Below, piece after piece: positions 26,929 to 34,610 of a stretch of 64,000 nucleotides of DNA; position 1 is the first letter of the stretch, and every line of letters starts with the position of its first letter. Source of the stretch: Chitinophaga pinensis. Lineage in GTDB: Bacteria; Bacteroidota; Bacteroidia; 2-12-FULL-35-15. The stretch lies in NCBI GenBank assembly GCA_945879015.1, contig CAMCUO010000004.1:24785-88784 (forward strand). The letters run 5' to 3'. Both the position numbers and the translations under genes were made by a program. The notes below the pieces were generated by a model, which saw nothing but the letters and a program-made list of their open reading frames with translations, did not search any database and had not been told where the DNA came from.

Positions 26929-28227
26929 TTAGAATTCTCTATTAATATCCCATTGTTCGAGATAATCGGCCACTCTTCGAACGAATTGCCCACCCAAAGA
27001 ACCATCTACTACTCTGTGATCGTATGAATGTGATAAAAACATAAAATGACGAATTCCTATTAAATCACCTTCTGGTGTTTCAATAACAGCTGGTTTTTTT
27101 TTGATTGCACCAACAGCCATAATTGCAACTTGAGGTTGGTTGATAATTGGCGTTCCCATTAAATTTCCAAATGAACCAACGTTTGAAATAGTGTAAGTTC
27201 CGCCTTGAATATCATCTGGACTTAATTTTCCATTACGAGCACGGTTTGCTAAGTCATTTACTTGTTTTGTTATTCCAACTAAATTCAGCATGTCAGCATT
27301 TTTAATTACGGGAACAATTAAATTTCCTGATGGCAATGCTGCTGCCATTCCAATATTAATATTTTTTCGTTTGATAATTTTAGTTCCATCTAAAGAAACA
27401 TTTATCATTGGAAAATCTTTTATTGCTTTTACTAAAGCTTCAATGAAGATAGGAGTGAAGGTTAATTTTTCTCCTTCTCGTTTTTCAAAACTGCTTTTTA
27501 CTTTTTCTCTCCATTTAACTATGTTGGTAACATCTGCTTCAACAAATGAAGTAACGTGTGGGGAAGTTTGAACGCTCATTACCATGTGGTCGGCAATTAG
27601 CTTGCGCATGCGATCCATTTCAATAATTTCATCTCCTGCATTAACAGAAATTGCAGGTTTTGAATGATTAGCTCCGTTTGAAGAAACTTCTTGAACAACT
27701 TTTGTAGCCGTACTGGTATGTTTTCCTTTGGTTGGAATGTAAGATAGAATGTCATTTTTAGTAACTCTTCCATTAGCGCCTGTTCCAGAGATGCTTTCCA
27801 ATTCTGCCATTGCAATTCCTTCTTGTTTCGCAATGTTGCGAACCAATGGAGAAAAGAATTTCCCAGAACTGCTTTTTTCTAAAGAAACAACTTCTTTTAC
27901 AGCAGTATTAGCCAATTCTTTTTGAACAGTTGTTATTTGGATAGATACAGGAGTTTTTACTTCAGGCGTTTCTATTGTTGCGTTTGCATCAGTTGAAATA
28001 ATGGCAATAGCTTTCCCAACCTGAACAACATCTCCTTCGTTGTATAATCTTTTTATTAATGTTCCTTCAGTTGTTGAAGGTATTTCGGAATCTACTTTAT
28101 CTGTGGCGATTTCCAATACAGTTTCATCAGCCGCTATTTTATCGCCTTCTTTTTTTAACCACTTGATAATTGTTGCCTCAGCAACACTTTCGCCCATTTT
28201 GGGCATAATTAACTCTACCTGTGCCAT
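26929..28227 (-). CDS. 2-oxoacid dehydrogenase E2 component (dihydrolipoamide acyltransferase)
   Basis: 432 residues with the classic E2 layout. A lipoyl domain covers 1-80 with the lipoylated lysine in ATDKVDSEI (K44). A flexible linker follows, then a peripheral subunit-binding domain about 128-170 (SPLVRNIAKQEGIAMAELES, GTGANGRVTKNDIL), and a catalytic domain about 200-432 ending in the CoA-acyltransfer motif SYDHRVVDGSLGG (H404, D408). Whether it serves the pyruvate, 2-oxoglutarate or branched-chain complex is not clear; the acyltransferase sequence looks most like branched-chain/pyruvate E2s in Bacteroidota. E1 and E3 genes are not adjacent. It carries its own promoter (28269-28297). Confidence 0.9.
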   Translation of the reverse strand: MAQVELIMPKMGESVAEATIIKWLKKEGDKIAADETVLEIATDKVDSEIPSTTEGTLIKRLYNEGDVVQVGKAIAIISTDANATIETPEVKTPVSIQITTVQKELANTAVKEVVSLEKSSSGKFFSPLVRNIAKQEGIAMAELESISGTGANGRVTKNDILSYIPTKGKHTSTATKVVQEVSSNGANHSKPAISVNAGDEIIEMDRMRKLIADHMVMSVQTSPHVTSFVEADVTNIVKWREKVKSSFEKREGEKLTFTPIFIEALVKAIKDFPMINVSLDGTKIIKRKNINIGMAAALPSGNLIVPVIKNADMLNLVGITKQVNDLANRARNGKLSPDDIQGGTYTISNVGSFGNLMGTPIINQPQVAIMAVGAIKKKPAVIETPEGDLIGIRHFMFLSHSYDHRVVDGSLGGQFVRRVADYLEQWDINREF

Positions 28228-28268
28228 AATCTTGTAATCTGCTTGTTTTAACCCTAATTTAAGAGCTA

Positions 28269-28297
28269 CAAAAATAAACTAATATTTTAGATGGCAA
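28269..28297 (-). promoter_or_regulatory. Promoter of the E2 / PorE-like run (TTG-N18-TATTTTTG)
   Basis: On the minus strand TTG (28297-28295), an 18-base spacer, then TATTTTTG (28276-28269) match the Bacteroidota -33/-7 consensus. The E2 ATG lies about 41 bases downstream. As no strong terminator is seen until 15721-15746, this promoter could feed the whole minus-strand run. Confidence 0.55.
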
Positions 28298-28424
28298 TGT
28301 AAGAATTAGGCAAATTATAGGCTGTTTTTTGTATGAATTTTGCTGTTTTTAACCAAAAAAGCCACGTATTTTTATTAAATGGCTTCATCAATGTCGTTTT
28401 TTTAAGAAAAAGGTTAATTATAAA

Positions 28425-28580
28425 CGTCATGCGAGGGAACCGTAGCCATGCCCGAATGAATTCGTTCAGGCGGGCAATCTCATACATAATGCTGATTAGA
28501 AGATTTATGCTTCTCACAAACATTCTCTGCCTGTTGGCGAGATTGCCACATCCCGCGAAAATGCGGGACTCGCAATGACG
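28425..28580. repeat. REP-like palindromic intergenic repeat, family A copy 1
   Basis: The 422-base gap between glyA and the E2 gene holds no convincing gene. It carries a 156-base nested palindrome: outer arms CGTCATGCGAG and CTCGCAATGACG, inner arms GGCAATCTC (28473-28481) and GAGATTGCC (28539-28547), and a hairpin TCCCGC/GCGGGA (28551-28568). The right half is nearly identical to the repeat at 55126-55229, and the outer arms match the hairpin at 48901-48962. Short open frames here on both strands are by-products of the symmetry. Confidence 0.8.
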
Positions 28581-28649
28581 ATCCGAAAAAAGATTTGCCC
28601 TTAACTAAACGACATTGATGGCTCTATCTGGTTTCTTTACTGACTTCTT

Positions 28650-29921
28650 TTAAGCAAAAAGCGGAAAGTCCTTCATCAGCTTATTTACTTCTTTTTTAAC
28701 TTCTAAAATAGCTTTTTCATTGGCATGATTCATAAGTACTTTGTCGATTAAATTTACAATCTTAGGAATCTGCTTTTCTTTGATTCCACGGGTTGTTATG
28801 GCTGATGTTCCGATTCGAATTCCTGATGTAACAAAAGGAGATTTATCGTCAAATGGAACCATGTTTTTATTAACTGTTATGTCGGCTTTTACAAGCGTGT
28901 TTTCTGCTAGTTTTCCTGTCAAATCCTTCGAACGAAGATCAATTAACATGCAATGGTTGTCTGTCCCACCTGATATAACTTTGTATCCCTTGTCAACAAA
29001 GCACTTCGCCATTAATTTTGCATTTTTCATGACTTGAATGCAGTATTTCATGTAACTATCATCCAAAGCTTCCGCAAATGCTACTGCTTTCGCTGCAATA
29101 ACATGTTCTAGCGGTCCGCCTTGAGTTCCTGGAAATACAGCAGCATCAAGTAATTGTGACATCATTTTTATCTCTCCTTTTGGTGTTTTGTCTCCCCAAG
29201 GATTTGGAAAATCTTTCCCCATCATAATCATTCCTCCGCGCGGTCCACGCAATGTTTTGTGCGTAGTTGTTGTAACAATATGGCAGTGTGGCAATGGGTC
29301 ATTCATCAAACCTCTTGCTATTAATCCTGATGGATGAGAAATATCTGCCATTAATAAGGCTCCTACTTTATTTGCTACAGCTCTTAATTTTTTGTAGTCC
29401 CAATCACGAGAATAAGAAGACGCGCCACAGATAATTAATTTTGGTTTTTCTTTAATCGCTATTGCTTCAATTTTATTAAAATCAACGCGACCCGTTTTTT
29501 CTTCTACTCCATAAAAACTTGGAACATATAATTTCCCAGAAAAGTTAACTGGAGAACCATGTGTGAGATGCCCGCCATGAGAAAGATCAAAGCCTAAAAT
29601 TTTGTCGCCAGGTTTTAAAACAGCTAGCATAACTGCTGCATTTGCTTGTGCGCCCGAATGTGGCTGTACATTTGCCCATGCAGCATTAAACAATTTTTTA
29701 GCACGATCAATCGCTAATTGTTCTACTTTGTCGACCACTTCACATCCTCCATAATATCTTTTTCCGGGAAGACCTTCGGCATATTTATTAGTAAGTACCG
29801 AACCCATTGCTTTCATTACGCTTTCGCTCACGTAATTTTCAGAAGCTATTAATTCAAGTCCAATTGTTTGGCGTTTTTTTTCTTCGGCAATAAGATTAAA
29901 AATGGCAGTGTCTTTTTTCAT
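28650..29921 (-). CDS. glyA: Serine hydroxymethyltransferase
   Basis: 423 residues, full length for the family. It interconverts serine + tetrahydrofolate with glycine + 5,10-methylene-THF and is the main one-carbon source. The start [16 protein letters not shown], the PLP/THF segments [16 protein letters not shown] and [12 protein letters not shown], and the PLP lysine in [16 protein letters not shown] (K222) are all intact. It has a strong -7 promoter box at 29953-29960 and lies alone between a palindromic repeat and a small membrane protein gene. Confidence 0.96.
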   Translation of the reverse strand: MKKDTAIFNLIAEEKKRQTIGLELIASENYVSESVMKAMGSVLTNKYAEGLPGKRYYGGCEVVDKVEQLAIDRAKKLFNAAWANVQPHSGAQANAAVMLAVLKPGDKILGFDLSHGGHLTHGSPVNFSGKLYVPSFYGVEEKTGRVDFNKIEAIAIKEKPKLIICGASSYSRDWDYKKLRAVANKVGALLMADISHPSGLIARGLMNDPLPHCHIVTTTTHKTLRGPRGGMIMMGKDFPNPWGDKTPKGEIKMMSQLLDAAVFPGTQGGPLEHVIAAKAVAFAEALDDSYMKYCIQVMKNAKLMAKCFVDKGYKVISGGTDNHCMLIDLRSKDLTGKLAENTLVKADITVNKNMVPFDDKSPFVTSGIRIGTSAITTRGIKEKQIPKIVNLIDKVLMNHANEKAILEVKKEVNKLMKDFPLFA

Positions 29922-29952
29922 AATGATATTAATATTTGAATAATTTGAGTTG

Positions 29953-29960
29953 CAAAAGTA
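29953..29960 (-). promoter_or_regulatory. Promoter -7 box upstream of glyA (TACTTTTG)
   Basis: TACTTTTG on the minus strand, 31 bases before the glyA ATG, preceded by an AT-rich run. It is an exact match to TAnnTTTG. The -33 box is not obvious. Confidence 0.5.
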
Positions 29961-30026
29961 TAGCTATAAAAGTTTATTGAAAATATACAAAAGCTGCACT
30001 TAAGTTTTTTAGTGTTTTTTGATTAA

Positions 30027-30104
30027 TTAAGAAATACAAGTTTTTAGTTCTTGCAGATAGGTTTTTTCGACTTTTATAGACTCTGTAATCTCTTGATTAT
30101 TCAT
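30027..30104 (-). other. Possible 25-residue leaderless small ORF with its own -7 box
   Basis: Minus-strand ATG at 30104 followed by 25 codons (MNNQEITESIKVEKTYLQEL, then KTCIS) and TAA. A perfect TATATTTG -7 box (30111-30118) ends only 6 bases before the ATG, so a leaderless message is possible. It may instead mark a small RNA or the transcription start of a long glyA leader. No homology is recognised; very tentative. Confidence 0.25.
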
Positions 30105-30179
30105 TTAATGCAAATATAAGTGTTTTTTACTTTACTAAAAACTGATGTTTAATGAATGCAGAAAGCCTACATATCCCAA

Positions 30180-30668
30180 TCATTTCATGTTTTCTTTTTC
30201 CGCCAATTTAAAAGCAGGTATCAACAACATGAGAATTATAGGAGATTGTGCCATTCCCATAAGGTATCTTGCAAACTCATACATTTTATCTGAAGAAGCA
30301 TGCCATAATAAGCCAATAGAAATAAATAATCCCGATAAAAAAATAATAGCGAGGTAGGTGAAAATGGTTATGTTTACCTGTTTTTTGTTATTAAATAACC
30401 ATTTTATGGCAAAAATCGACAAGAAAAGGTATAAAATGCTAAAAAATAATGTAAGTGCCCATTTCAAATTTACAAGTGTATTGTACTCGAAATTTTCTAA
30501 AAATGTCAGGTAATTGGGAAGATAAAAATCCTGAGACAAATCCCATGCGCGTAATAATGCATTTATAGTTTTAAATATAGAATCCCTCAAATAACCTAAA
30601 AGCACTGCTATAAGAGCTAAAACTATAAGGGTTAGGCTATTTTTTAGGCGATTATTTTGACTTTTCAC
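30180..30668 (-). CDS. Small multi-spanning membrane protein, function unknown
   Basis: 162 residues, GTG start. Four hydrophobic segments: about 10-30 (LTLIVLALIAVLLGYL), 68-90 (LKWALTLFFSILYLFLSIFA), 98-120 (ITIFTYLAIIFLSGLFISIG) and 135-155 (GMAQSPIILMLLIPAFKLA). Between TM1 and TM2 there is a polar loop with YLPNYLTFLENFEYNTLVNL. The closing RYLMGMAQSPIILMLLIPAF pattern is reminiscent of small membrane proteins found beside exosortase genes in Bacteroidota, but no exosortase gene is near, so this is only a weak resemblance. Monocistronic by position. Nothing is seen in the 75 bases before the next gene apart from AT-rich DNA. Confidence 0.6.
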   Translation of the reverse strand: MKSQNNRLKNSLTLIVLALIAVLLGYLRDSIFKTINALLRAWDLSQDFYLPNYLTFLENFEYNTLVNLKWALTLFFSILYLFLSIFAIKWLFNNKKQVNITIFTYLAIIFLSGLFISIGLLWHASSDKMYEFARYLMGMAQSPIILMLLIPAFKLAEKENMK

Positions 30669-30830
30669 AAATGTAAAATTACAACTAAATTTATTTTATT
30701 TCAGTAAATATAAAATCAAACATTTTTTTTGAATATCCGTTAGTTTACCCATAATTAAAAGCCATGGCTAAAGCTAATACCGAATAGTATCCATGTAATA
30801 AAAAAGTCATTGAGAAAGAACCAGGTATTA
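30669..30830. other. AT-rich spacer, nothing recognised
   Basis: About 160 bases between the small membrane protein gene and the transposase-like remnant. No promoter, hairpin or coding frame stands out; it may be decayed mobile-element sequence continuing the remnant at 30831. Confidence 0.4.
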
Positions 30831-31013
30831 TCAAAGAGTAGTGACAGGTACTACAAAAGCTTTAAAACGTGGCCACATTTTGTAACCAAGCCTTTTGAAA
30901 ACGACTGAATCAACTAAATTTAATACTTGTTTCAATATCGGCTGTCCGACTAATTTTATTTCTGTATTTTTACTCATAATGTTTTTTATGTTGTCGTAAA
31001 CACAAATATACAT
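30831..31013 (-). pseudogene. Possible IS4-type transposase N-terminal remnant
   Basis: A 60-codon minus-strand frame whose segment VGQPILKQVLNLVDSVVFKRL resembles the start of IS4-group (DUF4372-type) transposases, which commonly read 'GQPI..Q.L..I'. A later RFKAF and, after a frame change, YLSLLF would line up with the 'KxFKTxxHLVTMLF' stretch that follows in those proteins. No DDE catalytic region and no terminal inverted repeats are present. If real, it is an old, truncated and frameshifted copy. Low certainty because only about 40 residues can be compared. Confidence 0.35.
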
Positions 31014-31020
31014 TATTCAA

Positions 31021-31046
31021 AAAAGGGTAACGTTTGTTACCCTTTT
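31021..31046. repeat. Perfect 11-bp inverted repeat between divergent genes
   Basis: AAAAGGGTAAC, a 4-base loop GTTT, then GTTACCCTTTT. It sits 8 bp upstream of the minus-strand remnant start and 37 bp before the CIA30 gene. It could be a displaced terminator, an operator, or the relic of an insertion-sequence end. Confidence 0.6.
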
Positions 31047-31082
31047 AGTTAAAAAATTAGTCGGTTAGTAGTGATAAAATTT

Positions 31083-31619
31083 ATGAAATACCTCCTAATT
31101 TTACTAACACTTAGCGTAGCCAGAAAGACAAACATGAAAGAGATTTATACATTTTCAACTCAAACGAAAGTCAATGAATGGTATGTTGTCAACGACGGTG
31201 TGATGGGTGGTATATCAAAAAGTTCTTTGTTGCTTACTGATGCAGGCCATGGAAAATTTTCAGGTCACGTTTCATTGGCGAACAACGGAGGATTTGCCTC
31301 GATCCAATTGAACAAAACGATAAAACTAGCGGAAGAAAAGAAGTTTATTGTTTTGCGTGTCAAAGGAGATAGCAAGGCCTATGAATTTCGTTTGAAGAGC
31401 GAAATTTCGCAATCTGAGTCTTACGTGCACCAATTTACTACTACTGGAGAATGGGAAAATATCAAGTTACCAATAAGTGAATTTTACCCTCAGTTTCGAG
31501 GGCGCAAATTGAACATCCCGAATTTCAATTTTAAAAGCATTGAGCAAGTGAGTTTTTTAATTGCCAACAAGCAAGAAGAAGATTTCAAATTGTTGATTGA
31601 TTGGATAGGTTTGGAGTAA
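31083..31619 (+). CDS. CIA30-family protein (complex I intermediate-associated protein 30-like)
   Basis: 178 residues from the ATG at 31083; a GTG at 31071 in the same frame is an alternative. The fold is a galactose-binding-like jelly roll. Signature: WYVVNDGVMGGISKSSL near 38-55 (the family's 'W..vnDgVMGG.S'), FSGHVSLANNGGFASI near 64-80, and LRVKGDSKAYEFRL. It ends with the typical EQVSFLIANKQEEDFKLLID followed by WIGLE. Eukaryotic CIA30 helps assemble respiratory complex I; bacterial members are of unknown role and often lie by themselves. A short hydrophobic N-terminus (KYLLILLTLSVA) might be a weak signal. It is followed by a gene remnant. Confidence 0.83.
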   Translation: MKYLLILLTLSVARKTNMKEIYTFSTQTKVNEWYVVNDGVMGGISKSSLLLTDAGHGKFSGHVSLANNGGFASIQLNKTIKLAEEKKFIVLRVKGDSKAYEFRLKSEISQSESYVHQFTTTGEWENIKLPISEFYPQFRGRKLNIPNFNFKSIEQVSFLIANKQEEDFKLLIDWIGLE

Positions 31620-31628
31620 ATTTTTAAA

Positions 31629-31865
31629 TTGACAGCGACTATTTTCAAGAAAAGTAAAACATTCGGTCGACAAGAAGGCCGATCCGATAACGCAAGACTA
31701 ATTGACGAATTTCATTTATTTATCAACCCAACGGCCATTGGAAACGGAATGACAATTTTTAACGGTTTAAACAAAAACCAAAAATTAATATTGAAAATAG
31801 CTAAACAGTTTGACTGTGGAATTGCATTGACTTGTTATGAACTTGACGAACAAAACCAACAATAA
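31629..31865 (+). pseudogene. RibD-C/dihydrofolate-reductase-like C-terminal fragment
   Basis: A 78-codon frame (TTG start). The middle DEFHLFINPTAIGNGMTIF is the well-known end of RibD_C-type dihydrofolate-reductase-like proteins ('vDE..l.i.Pv.lG.G..lF'), and the tail holds the closing strand FDCGIALTCYEL. The preceding 180 residues of such a protein, including the NADPH-binding part, are absent; bases 31629-31700 code for unrelated sequence. It is therefore a truncated remnant, probably not translated. An attC-like repeat fragment lies directly downstream. Confidence 0.65.
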
Positions 31866-31872
31866 AGTAAAG

Positions 31873-31925
31873 CCACATAACGCTAACAGCATATTTGCAA
31901 TAGGCGTTGTTTCGCGCTCCGTCTG
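31873..31925. repeat. Partial integron-attC-like / Bacteroidota intergenic repeat
   Basis: ACATAACGCTAACAGCATAT followed by TTGCAATAGGCGTTG has inverted AACGC/GCGTT arms. Its layout resembles repeat ends that follow mobile cassette-like genes in many Bacteroidota. Only one half is visible, with no matching distal arm within the gap. Assigned by resemblance. Confidence 0.35.
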
Positions 31926-31954
31926 ATAGTATCACGATATTGAGTTTAAAGATT

Positions 31955-32668
31955 TTAAAATGCTAAATAATAATCCTTAGTCAATTCCTTATATTCATCC
32001 GTATACGAATGTCTTTCATCCTTTTCAATTGTAATTGAATCTTCTGAAAAAGCACGTTGAATAAATTCAAATCGCATTAATAAACGTTTTTCTGGTTTAT
32101 CTGTTCGTGTAATTACACGAGTAACTTTGGTTAAAAACAATTTATGCTTTTCTGCATCTTCTCTAAAAAGCTCGCTTTCCTTTGTTGGCAGAATAACATA
32201 GAATTTCCCGTTTGGATTTAAAAGTTTCAAAACACCATCTAATAAATCTTTAAAAGGCAATTGATCGGTATGGCGTGCATTTGTGCGTGATTCTTCCGAA
32301 GCTTTTGATGAATCAATAAAATAAGGAGGATTGCTTACAATCAAATCGTATTTATGATCACTTTCTTTTGCGAATTGCTGTAAAGAAATGTGGTGAATTT
32401 CAATGCGATCTTTCCATTTACAATCGTTTACATTTTCAGTAGCCTGAATAAATGCATTCAAGTCTATATCAATAGCATCAATGCGTGCGGAGGATTTTTG
32501 TGCAAGCATCAAGGCTATGATTCCTGTACCTGTACCAATATCTAAAATGGTTTTTGCATTAGAGGCATTCACCCAAGAGCCTAATAAAACAGCATCAGTG
32601 CCTACTTTCATAGCGCACTTGTCTTGTACTATTTTAAACTGTTTAAAAGCGAATGTTTGATTCGACAT
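31955..32668 (-). CDS. trmN6: tRNA1(Val) (adenine37-N6)-methyltransferase
   Basis: 237 residues. The N-terminal FKQFKIVQDKCAMKVGTDAVLLGSW is the YfiC/TrmN6 signature. SAM motif I: ILDIGTGTGIIALMLAQKS. Catalytic NPPYF in YDLIVSNPPYFIDSSKASEES is the N6-adenine methyltransferase motif and is intact. Family function: m6A at position 37 of tRNA1(Val) in E. coli. It lies 94 bp downstream of rimM on the same strand, so it joins an rRNA/tRNA-maturation neighbourhood with rpsP and rimM. Confidence 0.88.
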   Translation of the reverse strand: MSNQTFAFKQFKIVQDKCAMKVGTDAVLLGSWVNASNAKTILDIGTGTGIIALMLAQKSSARIDAIDIDLNAFIQATENVNDCKWKDRIEIHHISLQQFAKESDHKYDLIVSNPPYFIDSSKASEESRTNARHTDQLPFKDLLDGVLKLLNPNGKFYVILPTKESELFREDAEKHKLFLTKVTRVITRTDKPEKRLLMRFEFIQRAFSEDSITIEKDERHSYTDEYKELTKDYYLAF

Positions 32669-32762
32669 AAAAGGAGTAGAAAGCAGATTGATTAGCTCAA
32701 CGTTTACTCTTATTGTATTATAAAGTTAAACTATTTTTCGGAAAAACAATAAGAAACGGAAA

Positions 32763-33329
32763 CTATTCTTCGTCTGTTTCTTTTTCAGACTCGTTTTCTT
32801 CTTTTTTAGAAATGTAAATATCGATTAACCCTTCAGGTGCATTTAGCTCAATGCTTTTGGTATTGCGGTTTATAGAAATAATGAATTCTTCTTTTGCAGG
32901 AATTAAAATATCATTTTCACCATGTCTTATTTGTAGAATAGTTTGATGAGGAAAGTCTAAGACTTCAGTGATAGTGCCAATTTTGCCGAATGTTTTATCT
33001 GATGCAGTGAAACCAGTAAGTTCGTGTATGTAAAACTTTTTTCCTTTTAGTGGCGGCAAAGCACTTAAGGGTAAATACAAAGATTTTTTTATTAATTCTT
33101 CGGCTCTTGTAATAGTATCTATTCCTTCAAGCGACACCGTTGCATTTTTTCCTTTGATTTGAATTTTTTTAATGAAAAAAGGAACTAATGAATTGTTTAG
33201 TTCAATAAAAACAGATTCTAGTTTCTGATATTTGCTGCCGTTATCTACATCTAGCACAAAGCCCAATTCTCCATGATTACCAACTCTTTTGGCGATGTAT
33301 CCTAAATTAAAACAATCTTTTTTATCCAT
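32763..33329 (-). CDS. rimM: 16S rRNA processing protein RimM
   Basis: 188 residues. The N-terminal RimM beta-barrel begins CFNLGYIAKRVGNHGELGF near 6-24 and ends near 85 with ITRAEELIKKSLYLPL. The PRC-barrel half covers about 95-170: FYIHELTGFTAS, GKIGTITEVLDFPHQTILQI, ILIPAKEEFIISIN and APEGLIDIY. A short acidic/basic tail (KKEENESEKETDEE) follows. RimM binds S19 and assists 30S head assembly. It overlaps the DinB/YfiT gene by 8 bp (translational coupling). No trmD follows, unlike the usual rpsP-rimM-trmD order. Confidence 0.92.
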   Translation of the reverse strand: MDKKDCFNLGYIAKRVGNHGELGFVLDVDNGSKYQKLESVFIELNNSLVPFFIKKIQIKGKNATVSLEGIDTITRAEELIKKSLYLPLSALPPLKGKKFYIHELTGFTASDKTFGKIGTITEVLDFPHQTILQIRHGENDILIPAKEEFIISINRNTKSIELNAPEGLIDIYISKKEENESEKETDEE

Positions 33330-33846
33330 TATTCAAAATCACTTTTAATTGTTCGCAATGATGATCTCCGTGCCAAGAATACAAAGCAATAAGTTCTTCG
33401 AGCATGAATTCCTTTTTGTATTCGGGGTGAATATATTTTCTCTTTAGGTCAGTTTCTGTCATTGCCTTTAGAACGGCTGTCCATCTTGCATGGATGGCTT
33501 CAATCATTTTGATAGAAACATATATTGAAGTATTTTCAACATCCGCTAAAACTGCCCAAGCATCCTGATTGTATGGTTTAATTACAGGGCTATCTTCTGT
33601 AAGAGTTAGTTTCACACGTATTAAGGCATTTGAATGACTATCAGCAATGTGATGAATAATTTGTTGTGCATTCCAACCGCCTTCACGATAACTTTTTTTC
33701 AATAGTGAAGGAGTCAAGTCTTTCGCAATTGAATTGATAATTGTTGGCAATGCCTCAATAATTTTGATATGCGCTTCTGTTTCGGTTGCTGAATAGGTTT
33801 TCCCGTATTCAAATTTCCCGATTGGATGTGTGTTTTTGTCGCTCAT
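33322..33846 (-). CDS. DinB/YfiT-family putative metal-dependent hydrolase (bacillithiol S-transferase-like)
   Basis: 174 residues, four-helix DinB fold. The metal ligands of YfiT are visible: H66 or neighbours in WNAQQIIHHIADSH, and WHGDHHCEQ near 158-166 with H159, H162 and H163. The opening PIGKFEYGKTYS and the SHSNALIRVKLTLTEDSP segment match the YfiT subgroup, whose Bacillus/Staphylococcus members act as bacillithiol S-transferases (BstA); an enzyme role here is inference. It sits between rpsP and rimM, overlaps rimM by 8 bp and follows a terminator, an unusual position for this family. Confidence 0.85.
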   Translation of the reverse strand: MSDKNTHPIGKFEYGKTYSATETEAHIKIIEALPTIINSIAKDLTPSLLKKSYREGGWNAQQIIHHIADSHSNALIRVKLTLTEDSPVIKPYNQDAWAVLADVENTSIYVSIKMIEAIHARWTAVLKAMTETDLKRKYIHPEYKKEFMLEELIALYSWHGDHHCEQLKVILNNG

Positions 33847-33862
33847 GTATAATTGTAATAAA

Positions 33863-33894
33863 AAAGTCCCCAGAGCAAAAACTCAAGGGACTTT
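33863..33894 (-). terminator. Intrinsic terminator between rpsP and yfiT-like gene
   Basis: On the minus strand AAAGTCCC pairs with GGGACTTT across an inner GAG/CTC stem, followed by a T run. It lies 23 bp after the rpsP stop and 17 bp before the downstream ATG, so it may separate or attenuate expression of the two transcription units. Confidence 0.75.
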
Positions 33895-33916
33895 AAAATA
33901 ATTTAATAATTCAAAA

Positions 33917-34474
33917 TTATGCTTCTGCTTGAGGAGTTTCTGCTTCTGGTGTTGGTGTAACTTCAGCAACTGGAGCAACCTCTTCAACAACTGGAGCTAA
34001 TTCTTCTACAGCAGGAGGAGTATTTTTAGCTACAATTTTAGCTGCTTTTGATTCTTTAGCTGCTGCTTCTGCAGACATACGGTTTTTGTAAGCATCTTTT
34101 TTAGCATTTGCTAATTTGTCAACTTTCCCTGTAACCTTTGTTTCTTTTTCAGAAATCCATTTTGCATATTTTGCATCTGCTTGTTCTTGCGTTAATGCAC
34201 CTTTTGCGATTCCACCCATTAAGTGGTTCATGTACATAACACCTTTGTAAGAAAGGATAGCACGACATGTATCTGTTGGTTGAGCACCTTTGTTTAACCA
34301 TTCTAACGCCTTAGCGTTATCAAGGTTAATAGTTGCTGGATTTGTAGTTGGGTTGTACGTACCAATTTTCTCAATAAACTTTCCGTCTCGAGGTGCACGA
34401 CCATCCGCAATTACAATATGGAAATAAGCTGCAGCTTTTTTACCATGTCTTTGTAATCTAATTTTTGCTGGCAT
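33917..34474 (-). CDS. rpsP: 30S ribosomal protein S16
   Basis: 185 residues. The S16 core (1-80) has PAKIRLQRHGKKAAAYFHIV and GKFIEKIGTYNPTTNP, complete. It is followed by about 100 extra residues: a helical Lys/Ala-rich part (AKESKAAKIVAKNTP) and an Ala/Pro/Glu-rich tail (EELAPVVEEVAPVAEV). Long tails on S16 are normal in Bacteroidota and absent from E. coli S16 (82 residues). It is transcribed ahead of the yfiT-rimM pair with a terminator in between. Confidence 0.95.
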   Translation of the reverse strand: MPAKIRLQRHGKKAAAYFHIVIADGRAPRDGKFIEKIGTYNPTTNPATINLDNAKALEWLNKGAQPTDTCRAILSYKGVMYMNHLMGGIAKGALTQEQADAKYAKWISEKETKVTGKVDKLANAKKDAYKNRMSAEAAAKESKAAKIVAKNTPPAVEELAPVVEEVAPVAEVTPTPEAETPQAEA

Positions 34475-34610
34475 TGTTTGTTTATTTAATGATTAATAAT
34501 AATTCCAAAATCTATTTTTGGGACAGCGAAAGTACGTACTTTTCTTTAATTGGCAAAGAGATATGCCATTTTTTTGGCTTTTTTGTTTCAAATTAGGCAT
34601 CTGCGAAGGG

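Noticed and set aside
28287..28578. Overlapping 78- and 81-residue frames on both strands
   Set aside because: They cover the palindromic repeat at 28425-28580 and neither shows a domain or promoter.
31873..31925. A full integron cassette with attC
   Set aside because: Only one arm is visible, no second attC or integrase is present in the window, so it is listed only as a partial repeat.
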